Shown in pieces: positions 35,401-44,721 of a stretch of DNA of 64,000 bases. The first letter of the stretch is position 1, and every line of letters starts with the position of its first letter. The DNA lies in the NCBI RefSeq assembly GCF_041345015.1, contig NZ_CP166769.1:930001-994000 (forward strand), given 5' to 3'. This DNA is from Bartonella sp. DGB1 (GTDB taxonomy: Bacteria > Pseudomonadota > Alphaproteobacteria > Rhizobiales > Rhizobiaceae). Below the pieces are notes generated by a model, which was not told the origin of the DNA, did no database searches, and worked only from the letters and a program-made list of their open reading frames with translations. Both the position numbers and the translations under genes were made by a program.

Positions 35401-35552
35401 GCATCCTTTAACCAATGTTCAATCAGTACATCATTATCTGATGTGCGTGGTAACTCATTACCATGAACAAATGTCCATTTATTACCCTTTAAAGCAGATA
35501 AACGATCAATCAGAGCTTGTTCTATAGTATTGGCTTCGTTAAATATGCTCAT
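32487..35552 (-). CDS. hsdR: Type I restriction endonuclease subunit R
   Basis: 1021 aa. N-terminal nuclease domain with the PD-(D/E)xK pattern (FDLVLYVNGIPLVVGELKTP), then SF2 translocase: Walker A FQGSGKS, VLVDEAHRTQEG (DEAH), GLTGTPI, and VTAKLLTGFDAPICYCMYLD plus QAMCRTNRLY in the second RecA domain. Helical C-terminal region binds the methylase complex. Cleaves unmethylated foreign DNA after translocation, but depends on HsdS for recognition. Starts with a 4-base overlap with hsdS. Full length and intact. Confidence 0.95.
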   Translation of the reverse strand: MSIFNEANTIEQALIDRLSALKGNKWTFVHGNELPRTSDNDVLIEHWLKDALCRLNPDIAKDPAKADKVIYKLRCLLYEAKNKGLVSANELFVEWLRAEKSMPLGENDQHITINLIDYNDYSKNHYVVSRQVAFTGSQKAFFDLVLYVNGIPLVVGELKTPSRPAISWQDGAADFNGGKKHYWNNQSSFFIPNLLCFATEGKTFAYGAINADFKNWMPWHKTTDGDEIEQNLSMVLTSAEDLLKPQTLLELLQSFALYSTAKLLNSEIKRIKLLPRYPQYEAVKQIVERVKEGKIRKGLIWHFQGSGKSLLMLYAAKMLKTDPELKNPTVVVVVDRVDLDSQINTTFDNADVKNVTAIKSCKQLSEALERDDRNILITTIFKFDDVIIDEKNKNGLNSRENIIVLVDEAHRTQEGMLGEKMRWALPNAYFFGLTGTPISGIERNTFRLFGADQDNGRYMNRYSYKQSIRDQATLPVKFEPRLVKLRVDQAAIDEAFEELAKNNNLNEEEKTQLSQKAGNFATLIKAPKRMEAIAKDIHEHFTDHVEPKGLKAMVVVYDRESCVIMYDLLTKIMGEGSCEVIMNISQGEIDEEKFQKNNSKKKADDWVKWENLGLPLNKEAFKRWQAIDADPVQQEKILNQYRDSTNPLKILIVTAKLLTGFDAPICYCMYLDKPLRDHTLLQAMCRTNRLYNESKQHGLIIDYLGVFENLAKALSYDQKEIEGVIEQLSKYKEQVPVALEACLAFFEGIDRTTEGYEALMLAQNCLPSNEMRDQFAAQFNVLKKLWEALAPDPFLTQFQNDYRWLAKVYNSLRPIGGSGSLLWKSLGTATIQLIHQHTDIDQIKSDLEELIIDENSIFALTEAEQKQKAQLIEIRLIAKIRKKAANPKYIELGKRIEKLREKYEVGVLTSIEWLKSLIDAARETVLLDNTTEDDDKIIEDNKKALSELFKEVRNDQTPNIISHIVDDIDELVHKNGFENWQDSEAGKRDIKKMLRKTLLKYQLHKDEVLFEKAYAYIMEHY

Positions 35553-36700
35553 GTTACTCCCTCTAAATAAAATTTAAGTATTTTCCTTTTTATCTGAAGT
35601 AATTGCTTCTTTTTATTTTCTAAACTTTCACCGCAGTTAACTACATTATATAATAAATTACAAATTATTTGTTGCTGTTTAAGATCAGTAAACGGAACTT
35701 TAATTGATTTGACGAGATTAGTATTTAAACCAACTCTCCCTTCTCCTGTCAAATTTCTCATATTCTGATACTGTGTTCTGAGATAAAAATACAAAAAGTC
35801 TGGTAAGATTTTTTTCTCATCACATATTAATGCTGCAAGCGATTCATTACATGTTAGTGGCACCTTAGTTATAGCTACATTACCCCGGGTCTTTCCCTGA
35901 CCATTAATTGCTAGCAATACTGTATTTTTAGGCAGCAAACGTAATTTTAACTCTTTAACAGCATTCTCTGTTATTTTTTTAGCTGTATCGGTTATAAAGC
36001 GGTTGTGAATTTCGCCTGACAACATCCAATTTATATTACCACCCCAATGAGTGGGATTTGCTTTGCTTGGCGTACGGCCAGTATTGACATTACAAAAATC
36101 TCCAATTTTTATAAAATCACTAATTTGGAATAACTTATTCTCTAATGCTTTATTTAACCTTTGTAAGCTATAAATAAATGCTTCAGTTACATCTATTACT
36201 TTTCCAATCTTTGTCATAATTTCCACTAAATGTTCCTGCAATGAGCGGGGTGGCAGTGGGAATTCCTGATTAGCAAGGGTTTTCCATTTAATTGTGGGTG
36301 ACATAGACCCTTCAGAAATAGAAATAGCGCGTTCCATAAATATATCTGATTGCATAAAAAAAGGCAAATATTCAGGCAAAATTGCTGCCGGTATCGCTTC
36401 CAGAACCATAGCATGTGCCGAACATATTCCGGAAAAATCAGCAACAGCAACTTTACGTAAGTAAGCATTACGTTTACCAAAAATTATCTGACCTGGTTGC
36501 ACTAAAAGCTTCTTGCATTTCACATCGCTAGAACTACCTCTACGAATTATACGTAAATTCTCTGGGTCAATATGTTCAAGCCCAACATAAACTTCCAATT
36601 ACGTCTCAGAAGGATCCACACTCTTATTAATATTCTGTGCAATCTCACCAAATTTAACAATGCGCCAACCTTCTGATTTTTGTTTCTCTGTTAATTGCAT
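35549..36700 (-). pseudogene. hsdS: Type I specificity subunit with an in-frame stop at codon 34
   Basis: The gene starts at ATG 36700, 6 bases after the hsdM stop: MQLTEKQKSEGWRIVKFGEI and onward to VDPSET, then TAA (36599-36601), then in the same frame LEVYVGLEHIDPENLRIIRR and on to a normal end. The rest holds two target-recognition domains with conserved regions LPPRSLQEHLVEIMTKIGKV and LKQQQIICNLLYNV. Restart at the TTG directly after the stop could give a 349-aa protein lacking the first 34 residues. If not, the system cannot recognise DNA. Confidence 0.8.
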
Positions 36701-36706
36701 GGACAA

Positions 36707-38194
36707 TTACACCTCATATCCCAATTCTTTTAAGCTGTTAAACAGTTGATTTGTTTGTTTTTTTAGCAAAGTTCGAGAAATTCTCCAATCATCAATTACG
36801 CCGGATAAAGTTTGTTCTTGCTCAGAATTAACTTTATTATTTTTTACTGTTATATAACGCGCGATAGATAAATTATATAAATTATTTTTCACCTCAGCAA
36901 AATCAACTAACCGCGCTATATCCGGATGATTTTCTGGATTATAATAAGCTGCAACTAACTTTTCTAAATTATCATCAGATAAAAAACTAGTAGCACGTTG
37001 TCGAGTAACTTCATATACTCCATTGACAAAAACAATCTTATTTTTACGGTCATCCGGTTTATTATTACGTAAAATAACTATACAAGATTCCATAGAACTA
37101 TTATAAAATAAATTTGGTCCCAAGCCGATCACCGCATCAATCAAATCGCTAGCAATCACTCCTTTACGAATAATTTCTTCCTGATCACGAAACAACACCC
37201 CATGTGGCCATAACATGGCAGCACGCCCTGTTTTAGGATTCAAACTTTTAATTATATGCTGAAAAAAAGCGTAATCAGCACAACCCTGCGGAGGAACACC
37301 GTAAATATTACGTCCATATAAATCTGATACGAATGTTTCTCTATCCCATTTTTTTATAGAATAAGGTGGATTTGCGAAAATAACATCAAATTGTTGTAAT
37401 TTATCTGTATTTGTAAATTTAGGCTCCTTTAAAGTATCACCACGAGCGATATCAAACTCCTCAATATCGTGGAGAAGCATATTCATCTTAGCAATAGCTG
37501 AGGTCAGCAAATTAATTTCTTGTCCGTAGAGTTTTACCGTACGCCATTCGCGGTTAGTTTTACGTAAATCCATAACCGCATTAAGCAACATTCCCCCAGT
37601 ACCGCAAGTAGGATCATAAGCAGTTTCACCCGGCTGTAAATCAAGAATACGTGTCATCAAATGCACAACAGTACGATTAGTATAAAATTCAGCTGCTGTA
37701 TGCCCGCAATCATCGGCAAATTTTTTGATTAAATATTCATAAGCATTGCCAAGATCATCTTGATCAATATCTTTTATCCCTAAGGGAATTTGACTAAAAT
37801 GGTTAATCAATGATACCAACAAATGATCAGGCAGACGTTCTTTATTAGTCCAAACTGCATCACCAAATACGCCATAAAGACGCGGGTTAGCATTTTCAAT
37901 AGCTCGTAAAGCCTCTGATAATATTTGTCCAACATCTTTTGTTGTTGCTTGCACCATACTCCAACGAGCATTATCCGGAATAAGAAAGCGATGTTGTTCT
38001 GGCTTTTTGGCTATCTCATCATCTTCATAAAGCTCAAAGGCTTCAGTATATTCATCCTGATATACATCATCCATACGTTTATAAAATAATAGAGGAAAGA
38101 TAAATTGCTTATAATCAGAAGCTTCAATTTGTCCTCGCAATATTACTGCAGCTCCCCAAAGCAAATCTTCAAGTTTTTTTTGTGTGATAGTCAT
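36707..38194 (-). CDS. hsdM: Type I DNA methyltransferase subunit M, copy 1 (promoter-distal)
   Basis: 495 aa N6-adenine methylase. SAM motif I DPTCGTGGMLLNAV at about 195 and catalytic NPPYSIKKWD at about 276; N-terminal HsdM domain (LWGAAVILRGQIEASDYKQF) and C-terminal region that contacts HsdS. Paralogue of the adjacent gene but clearly diverged. In this copy the usual EFYTPR reads EFYTNR. It directly precedes hsdS, so it is the obvious HsdS partner. Confidence 0.92.
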   Translation of the reverse strand: MTITQKKLEDLLWGAAVILRGQIEASDYKQFIFPLLFYKRMDDVYQDEYTEAFELYEDDEIAKKPEQHRFLIPDNARWSMVQATTKDVGQILSEALRAIENANPRLYGVFGDAVWTNKERLPDHLLVSLINHFSQIPLGIKDIDQDDLGNAYEYLIKKFADDCGHTAAEFYTNRTVVHLMTRILDLQPGETAYDPTCGTGGMLLNAVMDLRKTNREWRTVKLYGQEINLLTSAIAKMNMLLHDIEEFDIARGDTLKEPKFTNTDKLQQFDVIFANPPYSIKKWDRETFVSDLYGRNIYGVPPQGCADYAFFQHIIKSLNPKTGRAAMLWPHGVLFRDQEEIIRKGVIASDLIDAVIGLGPNLFYNSSMESCIVILRNNKPDDRKNKIVFVNGVYEVTRQRATSFLSDDNLEKLVAAYYNPENHPDIARLVDFAEVKNNLYNLSIARYITVKNNKVNSEQEQTLSGVIDDWRISRTLLKKQTNQLFNSLKELGYEV

Positions 38195-38196
38195 AG

Positions 38197-39687
38197 TTAG
38201 AACCCAGCCTTTTTCAACAATAACTCTAATTCATCTTCTGCTTGCTCAAGATCGCATAATTTTTGTTTAAAAGCTTCAAGAGCATCTTCAATAGATATCG
38301 TTTCTTCTACCAATGGCTTTGGTACATAACGTGTAATGTTGAGATTAAAATCATTCTCTTCAATCTCCCTAATTGAAACCCAACGACTTACACCATCAAT
38401 TACTTTTGGTGTTTCATGCTGTCTTTTATAAATATCATATATTTCATCAGATTGATCTTCGCTCATAGTATTTTGAGCGCGGCCTTTAGTATAAATCTCA
38501 TCTGCGTTGATAAATAAAATTTCATTGCGCTGCAAGGTTTTTTGATCCTTGCGCAGCACCAAGATACAAGCCGAAATACCAGTTCCATAAAAAAGATTCG
38601 GTGCTAGACCTATAACACATTCCACAGCGCCAGTTTTAATCAGAGCTTCACGGATTTTAGCCTCAGAATTACCCCTAAATAAAACCCCATGCGGCACAAC
38701 TATCGCCATCCTACCGCTATCTTCACGCATAGAAGCATACATATGCATAATCCATGCAAAATCACCATTCTTCTTAGGAGCTAAACCATAAATATGACGA
38801 TTATATTTATCAGCGATCCAACTATCATAACCCCAATCTGCAAGGCTAAAGGGAGGATTAGCAAGGACACAATCGAATGTTTCCAACTTATCACCGTCAG
38901 TAAATTTTGGTTCACGTAAGGTATCACCACGAATAATATGAAAATCTTCCATACCATGTAAAAATAAATTCATGCGAGCTATAGATTCTGTAGTCAAATT
39001 TTTCTCTTGACCTTTCAATGTCAAACGACGAGCATCTCCACCGCATTCCTTAACATGGTGTATAGTTTCAAGCAACATACCACCTGTACCGCAAGCCGGA
39101 TCATAAACAACTTCGCCTGATTTAGGGTCAAGAATATTTACCATCAAGCGTATAACTGTACGAGGAGTATAAAACTCACCTGCTTTTTTATTGGCTTTAT
39201 CAGCAAACTTCTTAATAAGAAATTCATATGCACGCCCCATATCGTCATCGCGCACATTTTTCACACCTAGCGGAATTTTGTGGAAATGATTAAGCAATTG
39301 AGTAATCAAACTATCCGGCAAACGATCTTTATTACCCCAAGATGCATCACCAAATATGCCATATAAATGCGGATTCGCGCTTTCTATACAGTGGAAAGCT
39401 GTTTGCAAGACTTGTCCCACATCTTTTGTAGTTGAAACTATAGTATTCCAATTACAAGCTTTTGGGATTTGAATACGGTGCTGTTCACTAGCCTTAGCAA
39501 TATCTTCATCTTCATACAACTCCATAGCTTCTGCAAATTCTTCATCATAAACATCATTAATCCGCTTAAAGAATAAAATAGGAAAAATATATGTTTTATA
39601 ATCAGAAGCATCGATAGGACCAGTAATAATATAGGCAGCCATCCATAACTGCTGCTCTAATTCTTTAAGGGTTAAAATTTTACTCAT
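38197..39687 (-). CDS. hsdM: Type I DNA methyltransferase subunit M, copy 2 (promoter-proximal)
   Basis: 496 aa, first gene of the operon. Motif I DPACGTGGMLLETI, catalytic NPPFSLADWG and the canonical GEFYTPRTVIRLM are intact; C-terminus ends in a coiled coil (FKQKLCDLEQAEDELELLLK). It lies 2 bases upstream of the other hsdM. Two unlike M subunits in one operon are unusual: most type I operons have one, used twice in M2S. A mixed M1M2S enzyme, or a duplicated M now used for another target, are both possible. Confidence 0.92.
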   Translation of the reverse strand: MSKILTLKELEQQLWMAAYIITGPIDASDYKTYIFPILFFKRINDVYDEEFAEAMELYEDEDIAKASEQHRIQIPKACNWNTIVSTTKDVGQVLQTAFHCIESANPHLYGIFGDASWGNKDRLPDSLITQLLNHFHKIPLGVKNVRDDDMGRAYEFLIKKFADKANKKAGEFYTPRTVIRLMVNILDPKSGEVVYDPACGTGGMLLETIHHVKECGGDARRLTLKGQEKNLTTESIARMNLFLHGMEDFHIIRGDTLREPKFTDGDKLETFDCVLANPPFSLADWGYDSWIADKYNRHIYGLAPKKNGDFAWIMHMYASMREDSGRMAIVVPHGVLFRGNSEAKIREALIKTGAVECVIGLAPNLFYGTGISACILVLRKDQKTLQRNEILFINADEIYTKGRAQNTMSEDQSDEIYDIYKRQHETPKVIDGVSRWVSIREIEENDFNLNITRYVPKPLVEETISIEDALEAFKQKLCDLEQAEDELELLLKKAGF

Positions 39688-40111
39688 AACTAAAGAGCCT
39701 GTTAAATAATTTTTTCATAAAATTATCCTTTTTCATAATTTTAAAAAATTAGCGCGATTATCAGATCAATTAACTCACATACGCCCTCTCAATACCACAG
39801 TTAGTAACATTTATCTAGATTTATATCAAGATTGAATACTAGATAAAAAACGCTAAAAATCTAACCGATGCAATATAGTTACAAAATTATCTTAGAAAAA
39901 ATACGGACAACTGCTAAATTAAAGTGAAGCTGTTTTAGGATTTAATAAAAAATATTTACCACTCATTTCAAGCTCAGCTTCAATTTAATTATTTTTGATG
40001 ACATATATCTATAATGGATTTAATATATGAATAATATTTTTTCTTTTCTTATAGACTTATTAGAATGAGTTACTTACTAATAATAAGCTAAAATATATAA
40101 GCCTTAACAAA
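39688..40111. other. Intergenic region upstream of hsd
   Basis: AT-rich; should hold the hsd promoter on the minus strand but no strong match was seen. No gene. Confidence 0.45.
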
Positions 40112-40140
40112 AGGGTTATTCATGTTAGACATGAATAACC
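40112..40140 (-). terminator. Strong terminator on the minus strand
   Basis: GGGTTATTCATGT and ACATGAATAACCC form a perfect 13-bp stem with a 3-base loop; on the minus strand TTTTGTT follows. It sits right after the stop of the remnant at 40141. Confidence 0.75.
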
Positions 40141-40389
40141 CTAATTCTTTAGTTTAGTCGCTGTATGCTCGGTAGATACACTGAATCGCAACATCTTAAT
40201 TTTTATATCATCACGTACTATAATCTCAACCCCTTGCCAATGTTCAAAATATCTTTTATTAAAGGTAAAAAGGATAATATAAACTAATGGTTGAACTTTA
40301 TGATTTGTATAAATATAACTAATCTCTGATGAAAAATTGATAACTTCAGATGCAGCAAATAAACTTATTTTAGATTACATAACTTAATC
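40141..40389 (-). pseudogene. Gene remnant without a start, followed by an intact terminator
   Basis: An open minus-strand frame of ~80 codons reads LFAASEVINFSSEISYIYTN, later QPLVYIILFTFNKRYFEHWQ, and ends KLKN at 40141. There is no start codon or ribosome-binding site at its 5' end. The adjacent terminator suggests this is the 3' end of a former gene. Family not recognised. Confidence 0.4.
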
Positions 40390-40747
40390 CAACATTTTAA
40401 TGTGATATATAACATTTCTTTAAATCTCTCTAGGATCAACGAATTACAAACAGCCTAAACCTATAATTAGATTTATAATTTATTAAATAATACAAGACTC
40501 AAAACCCAACTTTACTTGTTTTTTTAACCACAATGTAATGCTATAACGATAGCTAACTTTAAAAGCATTTTTTACAAATAAATTATTTAACTAATTTCTT
40601 TTTCAAACATCTATCATTTTATACTATTGAGATGTTAGTATAGATAAATTAAATATTTAAAATCCTATAAATTTGAAATTTTTATATACTCTAAATCATT
40701 ATAAGATAAGATTTTATGGTCATTTTAAAAAATATATAAGATAACCA
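40390..40747. other. Gene-free AT-rich stretch
   Basis: No frame, repeat or structured element seen before the adhesin terminator. Confidence 0.45.
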
Positions 40748-40790
40748 TAAAGGCCTACAGAAGCTTATATTAAGCTTCTGTAGGCCTTTA
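40748..40790 (-). terminator. Terminator of the adhesin gene
   Basis: Perfect 20-bp inverted repeat (TAAAGGCCTACAGAAGCTTA and its complement, 3-base loop), 22 bases after the adhesin stop on the minus strand. Confidence 0.85.
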
Positions 40791-40812
40791 TTTACCTATA
40801 ATAATTTTAAAT

Positions 40813-43800
40813 TTAATTTATCGTAAAAGTTACCCCGGCTGATACCCCCCATGCAGTATTCGAAAATGAACCTGTTACATTTCCACGAATAGAACTATCC
40901 ATATTTGTGTAACCTGCACCAAAAGCAACCGCTGTTGCACCCTTCCAATAACCAGTACCTAAACCCAAACTTAATTTTCCTGGTTTATTATCATATCTCA
41001 ATGAAGCAGCAGCAAGACCCACAGCACCAGCTTCAGATGCGGAATTATGTGAATGTTCTAAACGAGCATCGACATAACTTTTAATATCATCTAACCCTGA
41101 TTTCAATTGTCCGACATTTACTGCATCTGTTAGCTCAATACCATTTGCAACATTACGTAACAGAACTGGTTCCTTTGAACCCGGCGCCTCAAATGTTACA
41201 CTATTTTTACCTTTATCATAGTGAATCCCATCTGCGATAATATTGTTAACCTCTTCTTTTATTGCATTTAATTGACTTCCATTAACTGCATCCGTAGAAT
41301 CAGCTGCAACACGCCCAGCAGCCACATTAGTAACTGTACGCTCTTTACCAGCATCACCAACAGATACCGTACCTACCGGTGCCCCGCCTGCTACTGAAAC
41401 TTCTTTACCTCGTACCACAATATGTTTTGTACCTGCTGTTTCTTGAGTCTTTGAATTTTGTCCTATTGCTACACTACTATCAGTTAAAGCACTAGCACCA
41501 TCACCAATTGCTACACTACCAGCACCTGTTGAATTAGCATCAGGGCCTATAGCTACGCTATCTACACCCGTAGCAACAGAATCAGCTTTTTCAGAATTTA
41601 TATTCACATATTTTTGTTTTATCTCTTTATTAGTTATCATCTTATCAATTTGTTTAACATTATTCCTAATACTATCTATATTCTCATTTAATGCTTTAAT
41701 AAAATTGCCAATATCATCATAATTTTTCCCACCAATTTTATATGTAGGAGCTTCTATTACCCCGCTACCGTTAACTTTTGCTCCTCCACCAAAAATTTTT
41801 GCTATTGAATTTGCAAGGTCATAAATTTGACCTCCTGTCACTGCATCAGTGGAAGTATTACTAATATCACCCTTAGATACATTAGTAATCTTTTTATCAC
41901 CCATATCAATACCAGTATTATTAATGACTGGACCATCCTTTATATGAACACTATCTAAAGTAAAGTTATCAGATAAAGCGATAGTTATATTTTTATCAAC
42001 ATTGGTAATTTTTATATTATTACCTTCTGTAAAAGTAACTACATCCTCATTAGCAACTTTTTCAACAGTACCAGAACCAACACGGAAACTCCAACCGCTA
42101 TAATTACCTAAATGTATGGCATCTAAAGCAGATTGAACTGAATTATAAGTCTTACCACCAAAAGCTAAAGATACTTTAAGATCACCGGTCGTTGTATCAT
42201 AACTGGAATTAGGACTGAAAGCAGCTGATAAATTAGAACCAAAATTATCTAATTTACCATTAGTATTTATTATTTGCTGAGTAACATCATATAATTGTGC
42301 ACCATTTACTGCATCAGTGGAAGTATTACTAATATCACCCTTAGATACATTAGTAATCTTTTTATCACCCATATCGATACCAGTATTATTAATGACTGGA
42401 CCATCCTTTATATGAACACTATCTAAAGTAAAATCATCAGATAAAGCGATAGTTATATTTTTATCAACATTGGTAATTTTTATATTATTACCTTCTGTAA
42501 AGGTAACTACATCCTCATTAGCAACTTTTTCAACAGTACCAGAACCAACACGGAAACTCCAACCACTATAATTACCTAAATGTATGGCATCTAAAGCTGA
42601 TTGAACTGAATTATAACTATTACCACCAAAAGCTAAAGATACTTTAAGATTACCTGTAGTTGTATCATAACTGGAATTAGGACTGAAAGCAGCTGATAAA
42701 TTAGAACCAAAATTATCTAATTTAATATTAGTATTTGTTAATTTAATATTAGTATTTGTTATTTGCTGAGTAACGTCATATAATTGTGCACCATTTACTG
42801 CATCAGTGGAAGTATTACTAATATCACCCTTAGATACATTAGTAATCTTTTTATCACCCATATTAATACCAGTATTATTAATGACTGGACCATCTTTTAT
42901 CTGAATACTATCTAAAGTAAAATCATCCGCTAAAGCAACAGTAATATTTTTATCAACATTAGTAATTTTTATATTATTACCTTCTGTAAAAGTAACTACA
43001 TCCTCACTAGCAACTTTTTCAACATTACCAGTACCAACCTGAAAACTCCAACCACTATAATTACCCAAATGTATGGCATCTAAAGCTGATTGAACTGAAT
43101 TATAACTATTACCACCAAAGGATAAAGATACTGTAAGATTACCTGTAGTTGTATCATAACTGGAAGTAGGACTGAAAGCAGCTGATAAATTAGAACCAAA
43201 ATTATCTAATTTGGTATTAGTGTTTGTTATTTGCTGAGTAACCTCATATAATTGTGCACCATTTACCGCATCAGTGGAAGTATTACTAATATCACCCTTA
43301 GATACATTAGTAATCTTTTTATCCCCCATATCAATACCAGTATTATTAATTACTGGACCATCTTTTATCTGAATACTATCTAAAGTAAAATTATCCGCTA
43401 AAGCAACAGTAATATTTTTATCAACATTAGTAATTTTTATATTATTACCTTCTGTAAAAGTAATTACATCCTCATTATCAACTTTTTCAACCGTACCAGA
43501 ACCAACACGAAAACTCCAACCACTATAATTACCTAAATGTATAGTATTTAAGACAGATTGCAATGAATTATAAGTTTTACCACCAAAGGCTAAAGATACT
43601 TTAATATCACCTGTATCTGCATCATAACTTGACTTGGAACTGAAAGCATTAACTAATTGACTAGATGTATTATCAGCAGTTTTTTTTAAAGCAACTAGAG
43701 CCCTATAAGCTGCGTTTAATTGTGAGCCATTAACTGCATCCGTTGAATCAGCATCTGTCTGCCCAGCTGCAACATTACTTATAACACGCTGCCTCTTCTT

Positions 43801-44715
43801 TGTTCCAACACTCACACTAGCAAATGGATCTGTTCCAGCAAAACGATAAACATCACCATTAATGTTAATTCCTGGATTACGTATTACCGAACCTGTTGTA
43901 GATTCTGAACCTAAAGCTACATCTCCTGAATTTATAGCTGCGGTCGCCCCTTTACCAATGGCCACAGAAAAATTTAATCCAGCATCTGCTAAAGGTCCTA
44001 ATGCAATACTTGAGTGCCCCTCTGCCCTTGAAGATACTCCAAACGCCATACTAGCAGGCCCTATAGCTAAAGCCCCAACTCCAAAAGCTTGTGATGCTCC
44101 ACCACGAGCTGTGGCATTCGCACCAAAAGCTGTAGAATAATTACCGGTAGTATAAGCACCACAACCAATACTTGTAGAATATACTCCATTAGCTACTGGC
44201 ATTCTATTATCTGAACCTCCAGTCTTAGAACTTTGATAGCCAACGTTATTTGTAGTAGTTCCATCACCAGTAAAATTCACACTAGATTCGGATGTACCAT
44301 ATGGCTTATAGCCATTAAAAGCTGGATTGTCGATAAAACGCTGGTAGGATTCCTCGGCACTAATAGAATTACCAGTAAAGGAACTTCTCCCTTTTATATT
44401 ATCCACCCCACAATGATCAGCAGTCCCTGATAATATTATAGTTCCATGACTAGCTCTAGGAGTACCTTGAGTAGCCTCATTAGAAGAAAAATTACTACCA
44501 CCACCAAAAGATAAATTAGCGGCTGTTGCTTCTCCTAATAAGCCAATTGAGATTGTTAAACAGGTAATAACATACAAACTATTCTTACCTGGAAAACCAA
44601 AGGATCTTCTAGACTTTTTTCTTTTTAAACCTAAAATTCGACAGGCTAATCTTAATTTAGCTATTATTCTTTTATTAAAAGATACTAAATTATTTTTATT
44701 TGACTTAAATAACAT
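40813..44715 (-). CDS. Trimeric autotransporter adhesin (BadA/YadA family)
   Basis: 1300 aa from the ATG at 44715 (AGGAG six bases upstream). Long basic signal region to about residue 68 (cleavage near EATAA). Head: HGTIILSG, a Cys in DHCG, VNFTGDGTT and YadA-head repeats (YSTAFGANATARGGASQAFG, AFGVSSRAEGHSSIALG). Neck VAAGQTDADSTDAVNGSQLN. Stalk of four ~156-163 aa repeats, each YNS-QSALDAIHLGNYSGWS then TFTEGNNIKITNVDKNIT, GPVINNTGI and a STDAVNGAQLYDV neck. A second neck, coiled coil and the YadA anchor (VAFGAGYTNMDSSIRGN to VTFTIN). The head order closely resembles Bartonella BadA/Vomp as I recall it. It would trimerise in the outer membrane and bind host matrix. Confidence 0.92.
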   Translation of the reverse strand: MLFKSNKNNLVSFNKRIIAKLRLACRILGLKRKKSRRSFGFPGKNSLYVITCLTISIGLLGEATAANLSFGGGSNFSSNEATQGTPRASHGTIILSGTADHCGVDNIKGRSSFTGNSISAEESYQRFIDNPAFNGYKPYGTSESSVNFTGDGTTTNNVGYQSSKTGGSDNRMPVANGVYSTSIGCGAYTTGNYSTAFGANATARGGASQAFGVGALAIGPASMAFGVSSRAEGHSSIALGPLADAGLNFSVAIGKGATAAINSGDVALGSESTTGSVIRNPGININGDVYRFAGTDPFASVSVGTKKRQRVISNVAAGQTDADSTDAVNGSQLNAAYRALVALKKTADNTSSQLVNAFSSKSSYDADTGDIKVSLAFGGKTYNSLQSVLNTIHLGNYSGWSFRVGSGTVEKVDNEDVITFTEGNNIKITNVDKNITVALADNFTLDSIQIKDGPVINNTGIDMGDKKITNVSKGDISNTSTDAVNGAQLYEVTQQITNTNTKLDNFGSNLSAAFSPTSSYDTTTGNLTVSLSFGGNSYNSVQSALDAIHLGNYSGWSFQVGTGNVEKVASEDVVTFTEGNNIKITNVDKNITVALADDFTLDSIQIKDGPVINNTGINMGDKKITNVSKGDISNTSTDAVNGAQLYDVTQQITNTNIKLTNTNIKLDNFGSNLSAAFSPNSSYDTTTGNLKVSLAFGGNSYNSVQSALDAIHLGNYSGWSFRVGSGTVEKVANEDVVTFTEGNNIKITNVDKNITIALSDDFTLDSVHIKDGPVINNTGIDMGDKKITNVSKGDISNTSTDAVNGAQLYDVTQQIINTNGKLDNFGSNLSAAFSPNSSYDTTTGDLKVSLAFGGKTYNSVQSALDAIHLGNYSGWSFRVGSGTVEKVANEDVVTFTEGNNIKITNVDKNITIALSDNFTLDSVHIKDGPVINNTGIDMGDKKITNVSKGDISNTSTDAVTGGQIYDLANSIAKIFGGGAKVNGSGVIEAPTYKIGGKNYDDIGNFIKALNENIDSIRNNVKQIDKMITNKEIKQKYVNINSEKADSVATGVDSVAIGPDANSTGAGSVAIGDGASALTDSSVAIGQNSKTQETAGTKHIVVRGKEVSVAGGAPVGTVSVGDAGKERTVTNVAAGRVAADSTDAVNGSQLNAIKEEVNNIIADGIHYDKGKNSVTFEAPGSKEPVLLRNVANGIELTDAVNVGQLKSGLDDIKSYVDARLEHSHNSASEAGAVGLAAASLRYDNKPGKLSLGLGTGYWKGATAVAFGAGYTNMDSSIRGNVTGSFSNTAWGVSAGVTFTIN
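41843..43735. repeat. Four in-frame stalk repeats in the adhesin gene
   Basis: The marker GCATCAGTGG recurs at 41843, 42311, 42800 and 43268, giving periods of 468, 489 and 468 bases. The longer unit has a 21-base internal duplication (codons for TNTNIK). High identity invites recombination and length variation. Confidence 0.85.
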
Positions 44716-44721
44716 ATTCAC

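Noticed and set aside
43862-44140. 92-aa plus-strand frame opposite the adhesin head.
   Set aside because: Antisense shadow of the repetitive YadA-head codons; the adhesin frame is clearly the coding one.
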